The position numbers and the translations under genes were made by a program. The notes below the pieces were generated by a model. That model did not search any database. It saw only the letters and a program-made list of their open reading frames with translations, and was not told where the DNA came from. 64,000 nt of DNA from JAAXKN01 sp036261625 (GTDB lineage: Bacteria > Bacteroidota > Ignavibacteria > Ignavibacteriales > SURF-24), in the NCBI GenBank assembly GCA_036261625.1, contig DATAKL010000010.1:1-64000 (forward strand), read 5' to 3'. Below, piece after piece: positions 16,255-26,600 of this stretch. Within the stretch, counting starts at the first letter, position 1; every line of letters begins with the position of its first letter.

Positions 16255-18336
16255 ATGAAACGTTTGCCGCATCTGTTATTATTTTTGCTTATTATATCTG
16301 CCCGGACACTCTGGGCTCAGGCAGATAATGATCCCTTTCTCTGGCTTGAGGATGTAAACGGCACTAAGGCGCTCAACTGGGTGAAGGAGCACAATGAGGC
16401 TACAGTCAACGAGCTGAAAAAGAATCCCATGTTCGATGAAATATATAATACCGCCTATGAAGTGCTCAACAGCAAGGAAAAGATCGCATATCCTACATTT
16501 ACCGGCAAGTATATCTATAACTTATGGCAGGATGAAAAAAATGAAAGAGGCCTCTGGCGCAGAACAACGCTCGAAGAATATTTGAGTGCTGATCCCAGGT
16601 GGGAAGTTCTGCTTGATATAGATTCTCTTTCCAGGGCAGAAGGCGTGCCGTGGGTATATAAAGGAAGTGATTTGCTTTATCCAGATTATAACCTCTGCCT
16701 GGTCAGCCTTTCCAAAGGCGGCGGCGATGCAGTTGAGATAAGGGAATTTGACGTCGCAAAAAAACAGTTCGTTAAAGACGGATTCTTCATCCCTGAGGCA
16801 AAAAGCGAGGTGTCGTGGATAGATAAGAATTCAATTTACGTCGGCACTGATTTCGGTCCCGGAAGCATGACAAGTTCGGGATATCCAAGGATAGTGAAGC
16901 TGTGGAAAAGAGGCACAAAGCTTAAAGATGCCGAAACTGTTTTTTCCGGAGAAGTCACTGATGTTTCATCTTCGGCTTATGTTCTGAACACTCCGGAGCG
17001 GGCTTACCATTTTATCTACAGGGGTGTTACATTCTTTACAAGACAGGTGTTTGCCTTTGAAAACGGGAAGCAGATAAAGCTGGATATTCCGGAAGACGCA
17101 GAATTAAACGGCATATTTCAGAAGATGATGCTCATAAGCCTGAAAAGGGACTGGCAGACAGGCGGCAGGAAATATAAGCAGGGCTCACTTCTGAGCATCG
17201 GTTATGACGATTTCCTGAAAGGGAGCCGTAATTTCAGTGTAGTTGCTGAACCCTCGGAGCGGCTGAGCATAGAATCAGCTTCAGAAACCAGGGACTATCT
17301 GATTGTAAAGGTTCTTAATAATGTAAGCAGTGAACTCTATAGGTATAAATGGGACGGCACGAGGTGGAATAAGGAAAAAGTAATGGCTCCCGGATTCGGC
17401 AATATTTCAGTTACAACCACTGACGGCTTCTATTCTGACAAATATTTCTTCAGCTATACAGGATTCCTTTCGCCTACAAGCCTGTACTACGTTTCCGATG
17501 ATAATAAGATCGTAAAAGTTAAAAGCCTGCCCGAATTCTTTGATACGAAAGATCTGACAGTCGATCAGTTTGAGGTACCGTCAAAAGACGGTGTAAAGAT
17601 ACCGTACTATGTTATCCATAAAAAAGACATGAAGCTGGACGGCAGTAATCCGGTGCTTCAGTATGCATACGGCGGATTTGAAATTCCAACACTTCCCTCA
17701 TACAGCGGGGTCACAGGAAAAGTATGGCTGGAAAGGGGAGGGGTTTATGTAGTTGCCAACATAAGAGGCGGCGGCGAATTCGGTCCTTACTGGCACCGTT
17801 CGGTGCTGAAGGAAAACAGGCAGAAGGTGTTTGACGACATGATATCGGTATCGGAAGACCTGATTAAAAGAGGGATAACATCACCAAAGCATCTGGGGAT
17901 AAAGGGAGGTAGCAACGGCGGTCTGCTTGTGGGAGCAGTCTTTACGCAGAGGCCCGATCTTTATAATGCCGTAGTATGCCAGGTGCCGCTTCTGGATATG
18001 AAGAGGTACAATAAACTTTTGGCGGGTGCAAGCTGGATGGGCGAGTATGGTAATCCGGATAAGCCGGAAGAATGGGCATACATACAGAAATATTCGCCGT
18101 ATCAGAATCTAAGTGAAGCAAAGACATATCCCAAAGTATTCTTTATGACATCGACGAAAGACGACCGTGTGCATCCGGGGCATGCAAGAAAGATGGCAGC
18201 AAAGATGGAATCGATGAACAAGCCTTTTTATTATTACGAGAATACAGAAGGGGGGCATGCAGCAGCAGTTACAAATAAGCAGGTGGCATTTTCCAGCGCC
18301 CTTATGTTCTCATATCTCTGGAACCAGCTGAAATAA
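16255..18336 (+). CDS. Prolyl oligopeptidase family serine peptidase (S9A), exported
   Basis: 693-residue enzyme cleaving short peptides after proline. Signal peptide 1-21 (ends TLWAQ), so periplasmic or outer-membrane exposed. Residues 30-430 form the beta-propeller region that gates substrate entry. The alpha/beta-hydrolase domain carries Ser553 in GGSNGG, Asp in TKDDRVHPGH (about 636-637) and His668 in EGGHAA. The segment RGGGEFGPYWHRS is a strong S9A mark. Length matches the family. Single-gene unit with its own terminator at 18364-18392. Confidence 0.93.
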   Translation: MKRLPHLLLFLLIISARTLWAQADNDPFLWLEDVNGTKALNWVKEHNEATVNELKKNPMFDEIYNTAYEVLNSKEKIAYPTFTGKYIYNLWQDEKNERGLWRRTTLEEYLSADPRWEVLLDIDSLSRAEGVPWVYKGSDLLYPDYNLCLVSLSKGGGDAVEIREFDVAKKQFVKDGFFIPEAKSEVSWIDKNSIYVGTDFGPGSMTSSGYPRIVKLWKRGTKLKDAETVFSGEVTDVSSSAYVLNTPERAYHFIYRGVTFFTRQVFAFENGKQIKLDIPEDAELNGIFQKMMLISLKRDWQTGGRKYKQGSLLSIGYDDFLKGSRNFSVVAEPSERLSIESASETRDYLIVKVLNNVSSELYRYKWDGTRWNKEKVMAPGFGNISVTTTDGFYSDKYFFSYTGFLSPTSLYYVSDDNKIVKVKSLPEFFDTKDLTVDQFEVPSKDGVKIPYYVIHKKDMKLDGSNPVLQYAYGGFEIPTLPSYSGVTGKVWLERGGVYVVANIRGGGEFGPYWHRSVLKENRQKVFDDMISVSEDLIKRGITSPKHLGIKGGSNGGLLVGAVFTQRPDLYNAVVCQVPLLDMKRYNKLLAGASWMGEYGNPDKPEEWAYIQKYSPYQNLSEAKTYPKVFFMTSTKDDRVHPGHARKMAAKMESMNKPFYYYENTEGGHAAAVTNKQVAFSSALMFSYLWNQLK

Positions 18337-18363
18337 AGCCTGGAATGTTTGAGGGTATTTACG

Positions 18364-18392
18364 GAGCCGTCTGATAAAAGACGGCTTTTTTA
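18364..18392 (+). terminator. Rho-independent terminator of the peptidase gene
   Basis: AGCCGTC (18365-18371) pairs with GACGGCT (18380-18386) and is followed by a run of T. It lies 28 bases after the peptidase stop, between convergent genes. Confidence 0.85.
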
Positions 18393-18401
18393 TACTGATT
18401 G

Positions 18402-18956
18402 TTACTTAATTTCCGACTTAATCAATTTAGTCCTTTGGCAGTCGCCATATCCATAATGGATTGAATTTATCATTCCGACTCCCCGCTTAAATGTCATAGA
18501 ATAACTATCATCATAAACAAAAGTTTCGAAGGTCATATACTCATCATTTTTCAGAGTAACTTTAACATCCTGGTCCCAGTAAGCCTGCTCATTTAAGTTT
18601 AGAGAAAAGTCCGCATGAATATTCTCCGGATATTTTGCAATTATTTCGAATAATGTGTCACAGCTCATCCTGTAATAGGTTGTATCCTTAGTACCTGAGG
18701 TCAAGTCAGTTGAGGTAACTTCAAAGTAGTTTTTCTTATCGATAACTTTTACTCCGGTTACTTCTTCAACCAAATTTACCGTAGTCGTATCAAGATTAAC
18801 AGCGCCATAATTAAAAGTAATGCTATTATAATACCACTTATTACCCACGGCTAAAGGGTAAAACGTCTGAGGCCTGGAAGGAGGTTCGTTCGGCGACTTG
18901 CAGCCCGCTATAAAAGAAAGAGAAAAAAGGATAAAAAGAGCGGAATTTTTCAGCAT
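18402..18956 (-). CDS. Hypothetical lipoprotein
   Basis: 184 residues from the ATG at 18956 (an upstream start at 18980 is less likely). Signal sequence MLKNSALFILFSLSFIAGC with lipobox FIAGC, so an outer- or inner-membrane lipoprotein. The mature part is beta-rich and begins FYPLAVGNKWYYNS, an opening shared by many Bacteroidota-type surface proteins of unknown role. It contains repeated Thr/Tyr strands and a possible disulfide pair (SCDTL and GDCQR). No functional domain recognised. Convergent with the peptidase gene. Confidence 0.65.
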   Translation of the reverse strand: MLKNSALFILFSLSFIAGCKSPNEPPSRPQTFYPLAVGNKWYYNSITFNYGAVNLDTTTVNLVEEVTGVKVIDKKNYFEVTSTDLTSGTKDTTYYRMSCDTLFEIIAKYPENIHADFSLNLNEQAYWDQDVKVTLKNDEYMTFETFVYDDSYSMTFKRGVGMINSIHYGYGDCQRTKLIKSEIK

Positions 18957-19374
18957 GATAAAAGTACCTGATTTCCCCATAGCACAGCATTCCTAAAATA
19001 ATTGTTCAATAAATTGTTATATGGTGGAAAGATGATATTTCAATTATTAAGAAACTAACTTTATACATAAAAAATATTTACCCGTAAGTTTCCGCACAGA
19101 TAAATTCATGGTATCAATAATGATAAATCTGCAATCGATTGTCAAGGACCATTTCGGGAAGAAAATAGAAGAGGCATAAAAGAAAACATTATTCGCAGTA
19201 AGGCTGCGGCGGTTTAGGTATAAAGGTTTTGCCCAGGCTGTCATGCCCAAATTTCCCGGGGCTTTGTGCATGAAGAGTTTATCGTGCTCAAATATTAGAT
19301 GTTTTTGCGCACGAGAATCTGCGTATTCCCGGTTTTTAGATTCTTTTGTGCATGCTATCTGGCATTCATAGGGT

Positions 19375-19453
19375 TTTCAATCCCAAAAAAGCTCAAAATT
19401 TAGGATTGAAAATTATTTCAATCCCAAAAAACGGCAAAATTTGGGATTGAAAA
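19375..19453. repeat. Tandem pair of palindromic repeats (CAATCCC/GGGATTG)
   Basis: Two roughly 38-base units, 19375-19412 and 19416-19453. Each is a dyad. In the second, TTTCAATCCCAAA pairs exactly with TTTGGGATTGAAA; the first has one mismatch (TTTAGGATTGAAA). The units are about 90% alike outside the loop. Confidence 0.75.
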
Positions 19454-19515
19454 AAGAAGTTTAGTTTTAATAAATAGTTTCGGAAGATTTATCATTCCAG
19501 CAGGAAATATATAAA

Positions 19516-19583
19516 GTGAGTAAAATTATGGAAAAATTACTCACATTTTTGCATGAGTGAGTAAAAATAAGACAATTTTACTC
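19516..19583. repeat. Pair of GAGTAA/TTACTC dyads
   Basis: GTGAGTAA..TTACTCAC (19516-19544) is followed by GAGTAAAA..TTTTACTC (19559-19583). A shorter GAGTA-AAA-TACTC occurs at about 5532-5544 near the tolC-like gene, so the motif may be dispersed. Confidence 0.6.
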
Positions 19584-19645
19584 AGATATTGGTGTTAAAT
19601 ACAGAGGAGAACTTTTGAGCTATATTAATGCGGTAGTTTAAAACG

Positions 19646-19674
19646 AAAAAACCGCCCTTGTGAGGCGGTTTTTT
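19646..19674 (-). terminator. Original host terminator of tRNA-Thr
   Basis: AAAAAACCGCC (19646-19656) pairs with GGCGGTTTTTT (19664-19674), a strong hairpin with A/T tracts on both sides. It abuts the left attachment repeat. Before insertion it would have followed the minus-strand tRNA-Thr gene directly. Confidence 0.8.
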
Positions 19675-19680
19675 ATTTCA

Positions 19681-19723
19681 GAGCTGGTGGAGGGACTTGA
19701 ACCCCCGACCAGCTGATTACAAA
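19681..19723 (-). repeat. attL: displaced 3' fragment of tRNA-Thr (43 bp)
   Basis: Identical over 43 bases to 57598-57640, which is the 3' half of the intact tRNA-Thr gene from the anticodon loop to the acceptor end plus one base. Identity stops abruptly on both sides (A versus C before, ATATC versus TCAGC after). This is the left prophage junction. Confidence 0.93.
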
Positions 19724-19772
19724 ATATCTTGAAATATTGAAATACAAGCGAAAAACAAAGAAAATTTCTCAT

Positions 19773-19793
19773 TTGCTATAGAACTTGCAATAG
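19773..19793 (+). repeat. Left arm-type repeat pair near attL
   Basis: TTGCTATAG (19773-19781) and TTGCAATAG (19785-19793), 12 bases apart. The block ATAGAACTTGCAATAG at 19778-19793 is exactly repeated at 57479-57494 near attR. Likely integrase arm-binding sites. Confidence 0.6.
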
Positions 19794-19795
19794 AT

Positions 19796-20374
19796 TTATG
19801 CAGCGGATCCCTCTTTTACAGGTACTTCCTCATCAACAATAATCCCGTCGAGCATTCCCAGAATTGTCGGCTTTATGTTTATTTCTTCCTCTTTACCGCC
19901 GTCAACCTTACGCACAATCCTGCTTAACTTTATCGGTTCAAATGGGATCTCGAATTCCATCTCGTCAAGGGCGTCCAGCTCTTCCTTAAAAGTGGCCCCG
20001 TCTTCATCGCTATTGGCCTCCCAGTAAACCTTATTCCAGTCTGTTTCATGGTTCTCAACCTTTTTGCCTTCCGGATCGACCAGATATTTCTGTCCTTCCG
20101 GTCCTTCAAGTGTGCAGACTATCTTTTCCTTTTCAGGTTGCCCATCTTTTAAGACTGGTTTCCCGTCTTTTACGACTTCTTTTTCAAGCTTGTATTTCCA
20201 TTTCCCGTGTTTTTCGCGGAGCTTGCTTACCTGTTTGGTATATTCTTTGTACTCGCTCTCCACTTTGTTCTGGAATTTCCCGAGCCAGTAAGAAGTCTTG
20301 GAAATAATATCCATTACGCATATTTCCAGTAAACCGTATTTAAGGTTGCCGATGTTCGCAAATTTGAATTTCAT
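19796..20374 (-). CDS. Prophage distal tail-region protein, unknown
   Basis: 192-residue acidic protein, last gene of the late transcript, abutting the left attachment region. No family recognised. It begins MKFKFANIGNLKYGLLE, then has a predicted helical segment rich in Lys/Glu (about 30-75) and a run of charged beta-type sequence (KPVLKDGQPEKEKIVCTLEG). GGGAG lies about 10 bases before the ATG. It follows the 86-residue gene by 6 bases. Position after the tail fibre suggests a fibre chaperone or assembly role; this is inference only. Confidence 0.55.
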   Translation of the reverse strand: MKFKFANIGNLKYGLLEICVMDIISKTSYWLGKFQNKVESEYKEYTKQVSKLREKHGKWKYKLEKEVVKDGKPVLKDGQPEKEKIVCTLEGPEGQKYLVDPEGKKVENHETDWNKVYWEANSDEDGATFKEELDALDEMEFEIPFEPIKLSRIVRKVDGGKEEEINIKPTILGMLDGIIVDEEVPVKEGSAA

Positions 20375-20380
20375 AGCTGC

Positions 20381-20641
20381 TTACACTCCCGTTGAAATTG
20401 TTAAATAAGAACCTAAATTTAAGTCTGTCTCCATGCCAGCCTGGACCTCTTCCGGAGTCCCCTCGAAGTTGTAACTTTCGTTACTTGTCTCCGTTTTCGG
20501 GTTTGTCGGAAGGTTATAGTTGTTCCTTTCAACCGTAACGTTTGCCTTGACCTTCCCCTCAGGGAGAGAAGTAAAGTTGCATCTGATTACCAGAGTAGCG
20601 TTGGCGTCGCCCTGGATTTTGTTTAAGTCTAACTGTGTCAT
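20381..20641 (-). CDS. Small prophage protein after tail fibre, unknown
   Basis: 86 residues, beta-rich (TLVIRCNFTSLPEGKVKANVTVERNNYNL). No recognised domain. It has GAGG about 6 bases before its ATG and lies 35 bases after the fibre stop. The pairing with the 192-residue gene downstream suggests a two-gene fibre-accessory unit, unproven. Confidence 0.55.
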   Translation of the reverse strand: MTQLDLNKIQGDANATLVIRCNFTSLPEGKVKANVTVERNNYNLPTNPKTETSNESYNFEGTPEEVQAGMETDLNLGSYLTISTGV

Positions 20642-20676
20642 AACGAACCTCTTTTGTTTTAATGTGATTTAATTAT

Positions 20677-23600
20677 TTATGCTGTGACCAATCTTAGCCA
20701 GCTTGTGCCATTATAAAGATATACGTAATTGCCTGAGGTGTACCAGTTTCCCGCTTTAGGGTTTGCGGGTGTGCTGCCTCCTGTGAACTCTCCTCTGTAG
20801 GCCGAGACATTATCCCCGTTTACAGTAAGCGAACTTAGTCCCATTGACATTCGCCCCGTTGGATCCATCTTGAAAAAGTTCATCGGGCCACTGTAGAAAT
20901 TGAAACTCCCGGGAGTTATATATGAGTAACTTTTATCGTAGACCGAAATCTTTACATTGTCCAAAGCTATGTCATACCAGTATGCATAGTGGGTGCTTGT
21001 GTCCGATCCTCCGCTTATTTTAAGGCGCACATAAGTAGAATCCGATGGGATCAAAGCATCAAGCGTCAAAGCCCGCCAACCCGATCCGGAACCCGTAAAT
21101 ATGTTTTTATATGCGATAGTGCCATTTTGGTTTATGAGTTCTAACATTAAGTACGGGTAGTCGGTCGCCGCGTCACTTCCACCGTAAGACCAGTTTATAG
21201 TGTTGTACTGCACAGACACTACAACGTGCTTACCTAAGAGACTTGCAGGGCTTGACAGATCCTGCTGTGCGTAGAAGTTGTATGCAAAGCCGCTTCCGGC
21301 GCTTTCGGCTGTTGTCCTAAAAAAGTAACTTCCTTCCTGAGGTGTAACGGGAGTCCCTATGCCGCCTGAAGTAACCCTGCTCACACTCCCTGTTGAAATG
21401 GAGGTCGTCCAGCCTGTAGAAAGGGCACTTTCAAAGGATTGGTTGACAATGCAGGTGCTTGTAAAATCTGTCGGGGAATATGCAAGATTAGGCATTGCGA
21501 AGTCGCCAACCATAAGGCTGTCGTAACCGTTTTTCTTTACTGCAAGCCCTGAAAAACCGGTTGAACCGTTCCAGCTTGCCTCTAAGCGTACACCGTTGTT
21601 TGCATCTATATCCTTGTAAAATTTAGTCTTATCAAAGCCAAATCCTGAAATTACCCTCCTTGCGGATGAAAGCTCAAAAATCAGATCTGCATTACTGTCA
21701 GTTGCAGCGATACCACTGTTTACGGTATGCCAGCCTATGCCGTTTCCTCCATAGAGATATCTTCCAATAGTGGTTACATTTATGCCGTTTCCGCTGTCGC
21801 CGATGTTTATGTAAGCATTTCCCCCGGCATTAAGTTCGAAAAGGTTGCAGTACAGCTTCTGATATGCGATGTTCCAGTCGGCAATGTGGTTTGTTCCGCT
21901 GCCCAGGTGGAACAGTTCCGACATTTCTACATTGCCAGTAATTCCCCAATCGGCGTCCGAATTGTACCACATACTGATATTATTTAGCTCATCCTTCCAT
22001 AATTCAATGCAAGGCTGAGCTCCGCCTTTAAGCGTAAGTACACCATAGGAAGGATTGCCGCTGTAAAGGTAGTCTGTTGTTGCTATCCAGTTGGCCAGCG
22101 TTACCTGATTAGCGGAGTAGGTAAGGATATTATTAGCACCGAACCATCCGGAAGTATCAGCAATTGAAACATTACTGGAAGCAAGGGTAAATAGAGCAGT
22201 TTTTATATTCATTCCGGTAGTTGAATTCCACTTTATATAGGAAGTCATGTATTGTGTGCCGAAGAATATATTATCCCTGTCAAAGTAGAAGCCTGTTGAT
22301 GTAACATCATCCGCAGAGCCTTTACCGGCATAAATCTTTCCGTCCTTATGCATGACCAGCAAGCCGCCTGTGAACTGGACATTATTAAAAGCCCATCCTG
22401 CTATTTGGTTTGTGTCGCCCAGATCAAAAGTAGCATTCCCGCTTGTGTCCCTGCCCTTAATTCCCCATTCTGTGTCCCCGTACCATCCTATTGAGACAGT
22501 TCCTGCATTTCTCCATCCGGGCGTATATCCCTGCTTCCTTACTATGAGTCCATAGTCTGAAAGCGATATTGCCGGGTTCTGTATTGTGCCACCAAAGCCA
22601 CCTGCGATAGACCACATGCCATAGCCATTTCCATAAGGTGTTCCGTTGTCCGTAGATTGGTATGGAGTAACGACAGAGCCCTCTTCCAACTGCCAGCCCC
22701 ATGTATAGATTGTCATATTCACATCAGGATTAACAAAACCCATCAGTGTATTCCCGTCAGGGGTCAGGTTTCCAAATTTTTTCGTTATCGAAAATCTTTG
22801 CCATGTCGTTGAAAGCGCACAACCTATCTGGGTACCATAATCGCCATTAGTCCTGTCCTGCAAGCACAGATTTGCCAAATGTTGCCCGCTCGATACTTTA
22901 GCCCAAACTGAGAGAGTATAAGTTTTATTTGCTCCTAAAATGCCAGCAGGGACCATGGTAAAGTAATATCTGTTTCCAGTTGTTCCGGTTGAAGCTTTAA
23001 CGGTTGTATTGCTACCATCAGGCGCCGTGACGTCGGTTGATGTTGAATTCGAGGTCCATATAGCCTCTTTTGAGAAATCAGCTGCTTTTAATGAACTATT
23101 TGAAATCAGATTTTTCTTTATTTTGCCAACATAGAACGTATTTCCCCATCCGTTAGAATCACCAGCGGTCAAAGTTCCCACAATATTTACGTTGCCTTCT
23201 CCGTAAAAGTCCTGCGTATAAACGCCAAAGTTCTTAAGTGCTCCATAAGTTGTAGTGGGAACGCCGGTTAAATCTCCGCTACGTGAACGTATTTTAAGAT
23301 CTGTCCATGGATTGGTTGCAAATGTGGCAATCTGGCTAAAGGGAGTTTTCCCCAAAGGTCCCTGGGCAACTATTTCATAAATACCGTTCCCGGCTACTCC
23401 ATAATCCAAAGCTGTTGAACCTTTTAATACTGAAGTACCAGAGCCGGCCGTCTTAGTAAAGGCATACGTCTGCGTTTTATTGGCATCGTCACGGCTCAAA
23501 TAAGTTACGGTTCCCCAAATGTCAACGACATCAATTCCGCCATTTGTTCTCGACTGATTCCTTAATCGTACAAAGTCGCCATCTTCAAAAACCCTACCAG

Positions 23601-26600
23601 TAAACCCTTCGAATTCCTCAACTATGAGATTTTGTCCGACTGAAAATGCCTGATATACTTTTGTTGAACTCTTGCATACTATCTGGCTCCCGGCAAGTGC
23701 AAATTCTAAATCAGATATAAATGACTTAACGTGCATCTCGGTTGCAGTAATCTTCGAGAATACCGAACCACTTCTCCCTATGTAGTAACCCAAATAAGGA
23801 TCAACCGCATTCCAGTTATCTGAATAGATATCGCCCCAGTACTTAGCGTTTCCATTTACATTTAATTTTTCATCTGTGGTTGCGAACCCTACAGCTACTT
23901 TCCCCTGGTTTAGTATAAGAGTATTTACGACAGCTCCGGCTCCATAACTTATAAAGGGAGCGATGCCGTTCTGAGTAGTATAAAAATTTCCAGTACCTAA
24001 AACGAAGTTAGCACTTAAATTATTTGCGGTACTGAATTGTAAATATCCGGCATAACTTGCGATAGAGGCGGTTCTTACTGTATCGGTGGAATCCTTTCCT
24101 GTGAACTGAATTTCAGTCCTCTTATCATATCCTCCACCGGTTGCAGTATTCTCAATAATAAATATAGGTCTGTTATTATGAGAGCCCGCATCATTTTTTT
24201 GAATATGCAGTATGTTTAATGGTGGAGCGCCTATACCGATATTGCCGGTAGGCGTAATTACAAGGTGATTTGCTGCAATGTCATCCTGAGAGATAAACAA
24301 ATTATGAGTAGAAGCATCGACACCCAGAAATGCGCTATATCCGGAAGTAGTGCTTATTGCCTGCCTCACCCGTATTGCGCTTCTATTTGTCGAGGTATAG
24401 TCAGCATTATTAAATATGGCCATGGTGTTATTTCCGGTGGAAGCCATATGCACGTTAAATTTGTAATCGGTAACAGAGGACCCTATGCTGACATTCCCGC
24501 CATTTGGATTAAGCAGTAACGGATAAACTGAGGCTAAATTTGAGCCATTTGTTACTTGAAGCCACGCACCACTCGTAGCATTGAGACCAATATCTAACAC
24601 TCCGCCGGAATCATTGTTCTGAAATCTTGCAGCATGCCCAGTCTGCGAGGTACCGCTCGAGGCCGGGAGACTATGCGCTAAACCAAAAATATGTAATTTT
24701 GCTAAAGGACTTGTACCCAAGCCCATATACCCGTTGCTCAGTATAGTAATAAGAGCATTTGATTTTTGAGCAGTACTGTCATTATGAGCGGCTAATCCAG
24801 TCTGTCTTGCAATTATCATCGTATCAGCGTCAGTATATGGAGATCCAATATACCATTCAGTGCCAGAGGTATTCAAGTAATAATATGTACCGAGGCCTCT
24901 GTAGTTATTTGCAGCATTATAGCTTCTTAAAACTATCCCTGCATCAACGTATCCTGAACTGCTGCCGCTGATATAAAGCTTGCCAATCGAAGTCGTGGTC
25001 TGCCCAATTGATACCTGACTTAAAAAAGCATTATCCCCACTGCCATTTGCTACAATATTCCCGGATAAAGTTGTAGAAACAGCTGATATTGTGCCAATAT
25101 TGGATAAATCAATAAGGGCTTCCGTCCCTGAGGTATTTCTTGCAAATACATCCAACCATGCCGTTCCTGCTTTATTTATTGTCTTAATGTTGTTCCTGAA
25201 ATACAACGTGGCAGAGGCATCTATGTCACCATAAAACTTCGAAACCTTTGTGCTCCCCGTAAACGTAACTATAGCCGCCGCTTTACCATTATATATAGAG
25301 AAATCAGAAAATGCAGTTGAGGTATCGCCAGCATAGTTCCTATAATTCAGGTATAAGCCACTACTTTGCCTTCCCCAGATTTCATTTGAATTACCTATAC
25401 CTATAGGGCCAGTGGTTAAATTAACAAAAGTAGGGCTTGAATCTGTTCTTACAGCTTGGTTCAGAAAATCACTAAACTTATGTCCGTTCCATAGTTCCGC
25501 ATTAAGGTTATTCACCTGAGTTGTACTACTAACTACAAAAGGAGCCGTACCCTGCGCTGCGTTGGAAGTTATGCTACCGAGCACTATAAGAGCCCCGGCC
25601 GTGGTCAGCCTCATTAGCTCGGTAAGCGTTCCAGCGGCAAGGTTTGCAGCATTCACAACAGCGTTGCCCAGCTTACTGAAGATGAAATCTTTTCCGGATC
25701 CGGCTACCAGCTGTGCAATAGCCCCTGCTTTCTTGGCAAAGCCTAAGTCCTGCCCTGCGAAGATGCCGTTATTGTCCCCGTTTGCTGTCAGGCCCGCGAA
25801 CTCCACGCTGTTCAGCTTCGAGAGGTTCTGGTCTATGCTGTTCAGCTCGGCTATGTTGCCGTGACTGTGCCGATCGGCGTTCAGCGTGTTCAGCTGGCCC
25901 TGTATGTTGCCGGTTAAGCCTGCAAGGTAGTTGAACTCGGCGGTGCTTACTGCGCCGGTGCCGAGGTTGGCGATGTTGTCAAGGCCGAGAGACTGGCGGC
26001 CGAGTAATGCATCGAGGCCTACTGCAGAGCCACTCCAGTATCTTGTGTCGTAACTGGTGCCGGATCCGCCGCCGGAGGAAGATCCGCCTGAGGGAGAGCT
26101 GCCGCTGGGGGCGCTGTTATCGCCGTAGGGTACAGATACCTGGCCGGGGACATATTCGTGCCCCTGAACGCCTACAAAGTCCACATCAAGCGTTTTCTTT
26201 ACCAGGTCGTATGACATCCTCGGCCAGAAGTAACTGGCGCCGTCTATTACAATATTATCCAGAATGTCCCACCCGGAAGTGGGGTCTTCATCAACGCCGA
26301 GGATATTATCATCCAGATCCAGCTTGGCGCGTTTTAATCCATGCCTGAGGCCGTAGAAGTTCATGTCATCTTCAGCTACCTGCAGTGCATATGCATTTAA
26401 GGCGTCCTGTGTATTTATGGAAGAATCGGTGGCCAGAACGTCCCTTGAAATTCCGTTCTTTGGCTTTATCGGGGCAGTACTGCCGGGTTTTGTTTTCCCC
26501 AGCTGGGCCTTTCCGGTGATGGTTTCCCCATTCTGCATTACCCAGGACTTAACATTTATACTTACGCCGTCGGCTATCTTGTCCCAGAAATACTTCCCGG

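Larger units (their letters stand above)
18981..19645. other. Long non-coding stretch left of the prophage
   Basis: About 670 bases without a supported gene. A 74-codon frame at 19047-19271 lacks a ribosome binding site and protein-like composition. The region holds two pairs of small dyad repeats (19375-19453 and 19516-19583), described separately, and ends at the terminator beside the attachment site. It was originally the sequence downstream of the tRNA-Thr gene before prophage insertion. Confidence 0.5.

Noticed and set aside
19047..19271. 74-codon minus-strand frame in the long intergenic region
   Set aside because: No ribosome binding site, no protein-like composition or neighbours; treated as chance.
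19375..19453. CRISPR array
   Set aside because: Only two units, internally palindromic, with 3-base spacing and no cas genes.
19681..19723. Second tRNA-Thr gene at the left junction
   Set aside because: Only the 3' half is present; the 5' half is replaced by prophage sequence, so it is an att remnant.
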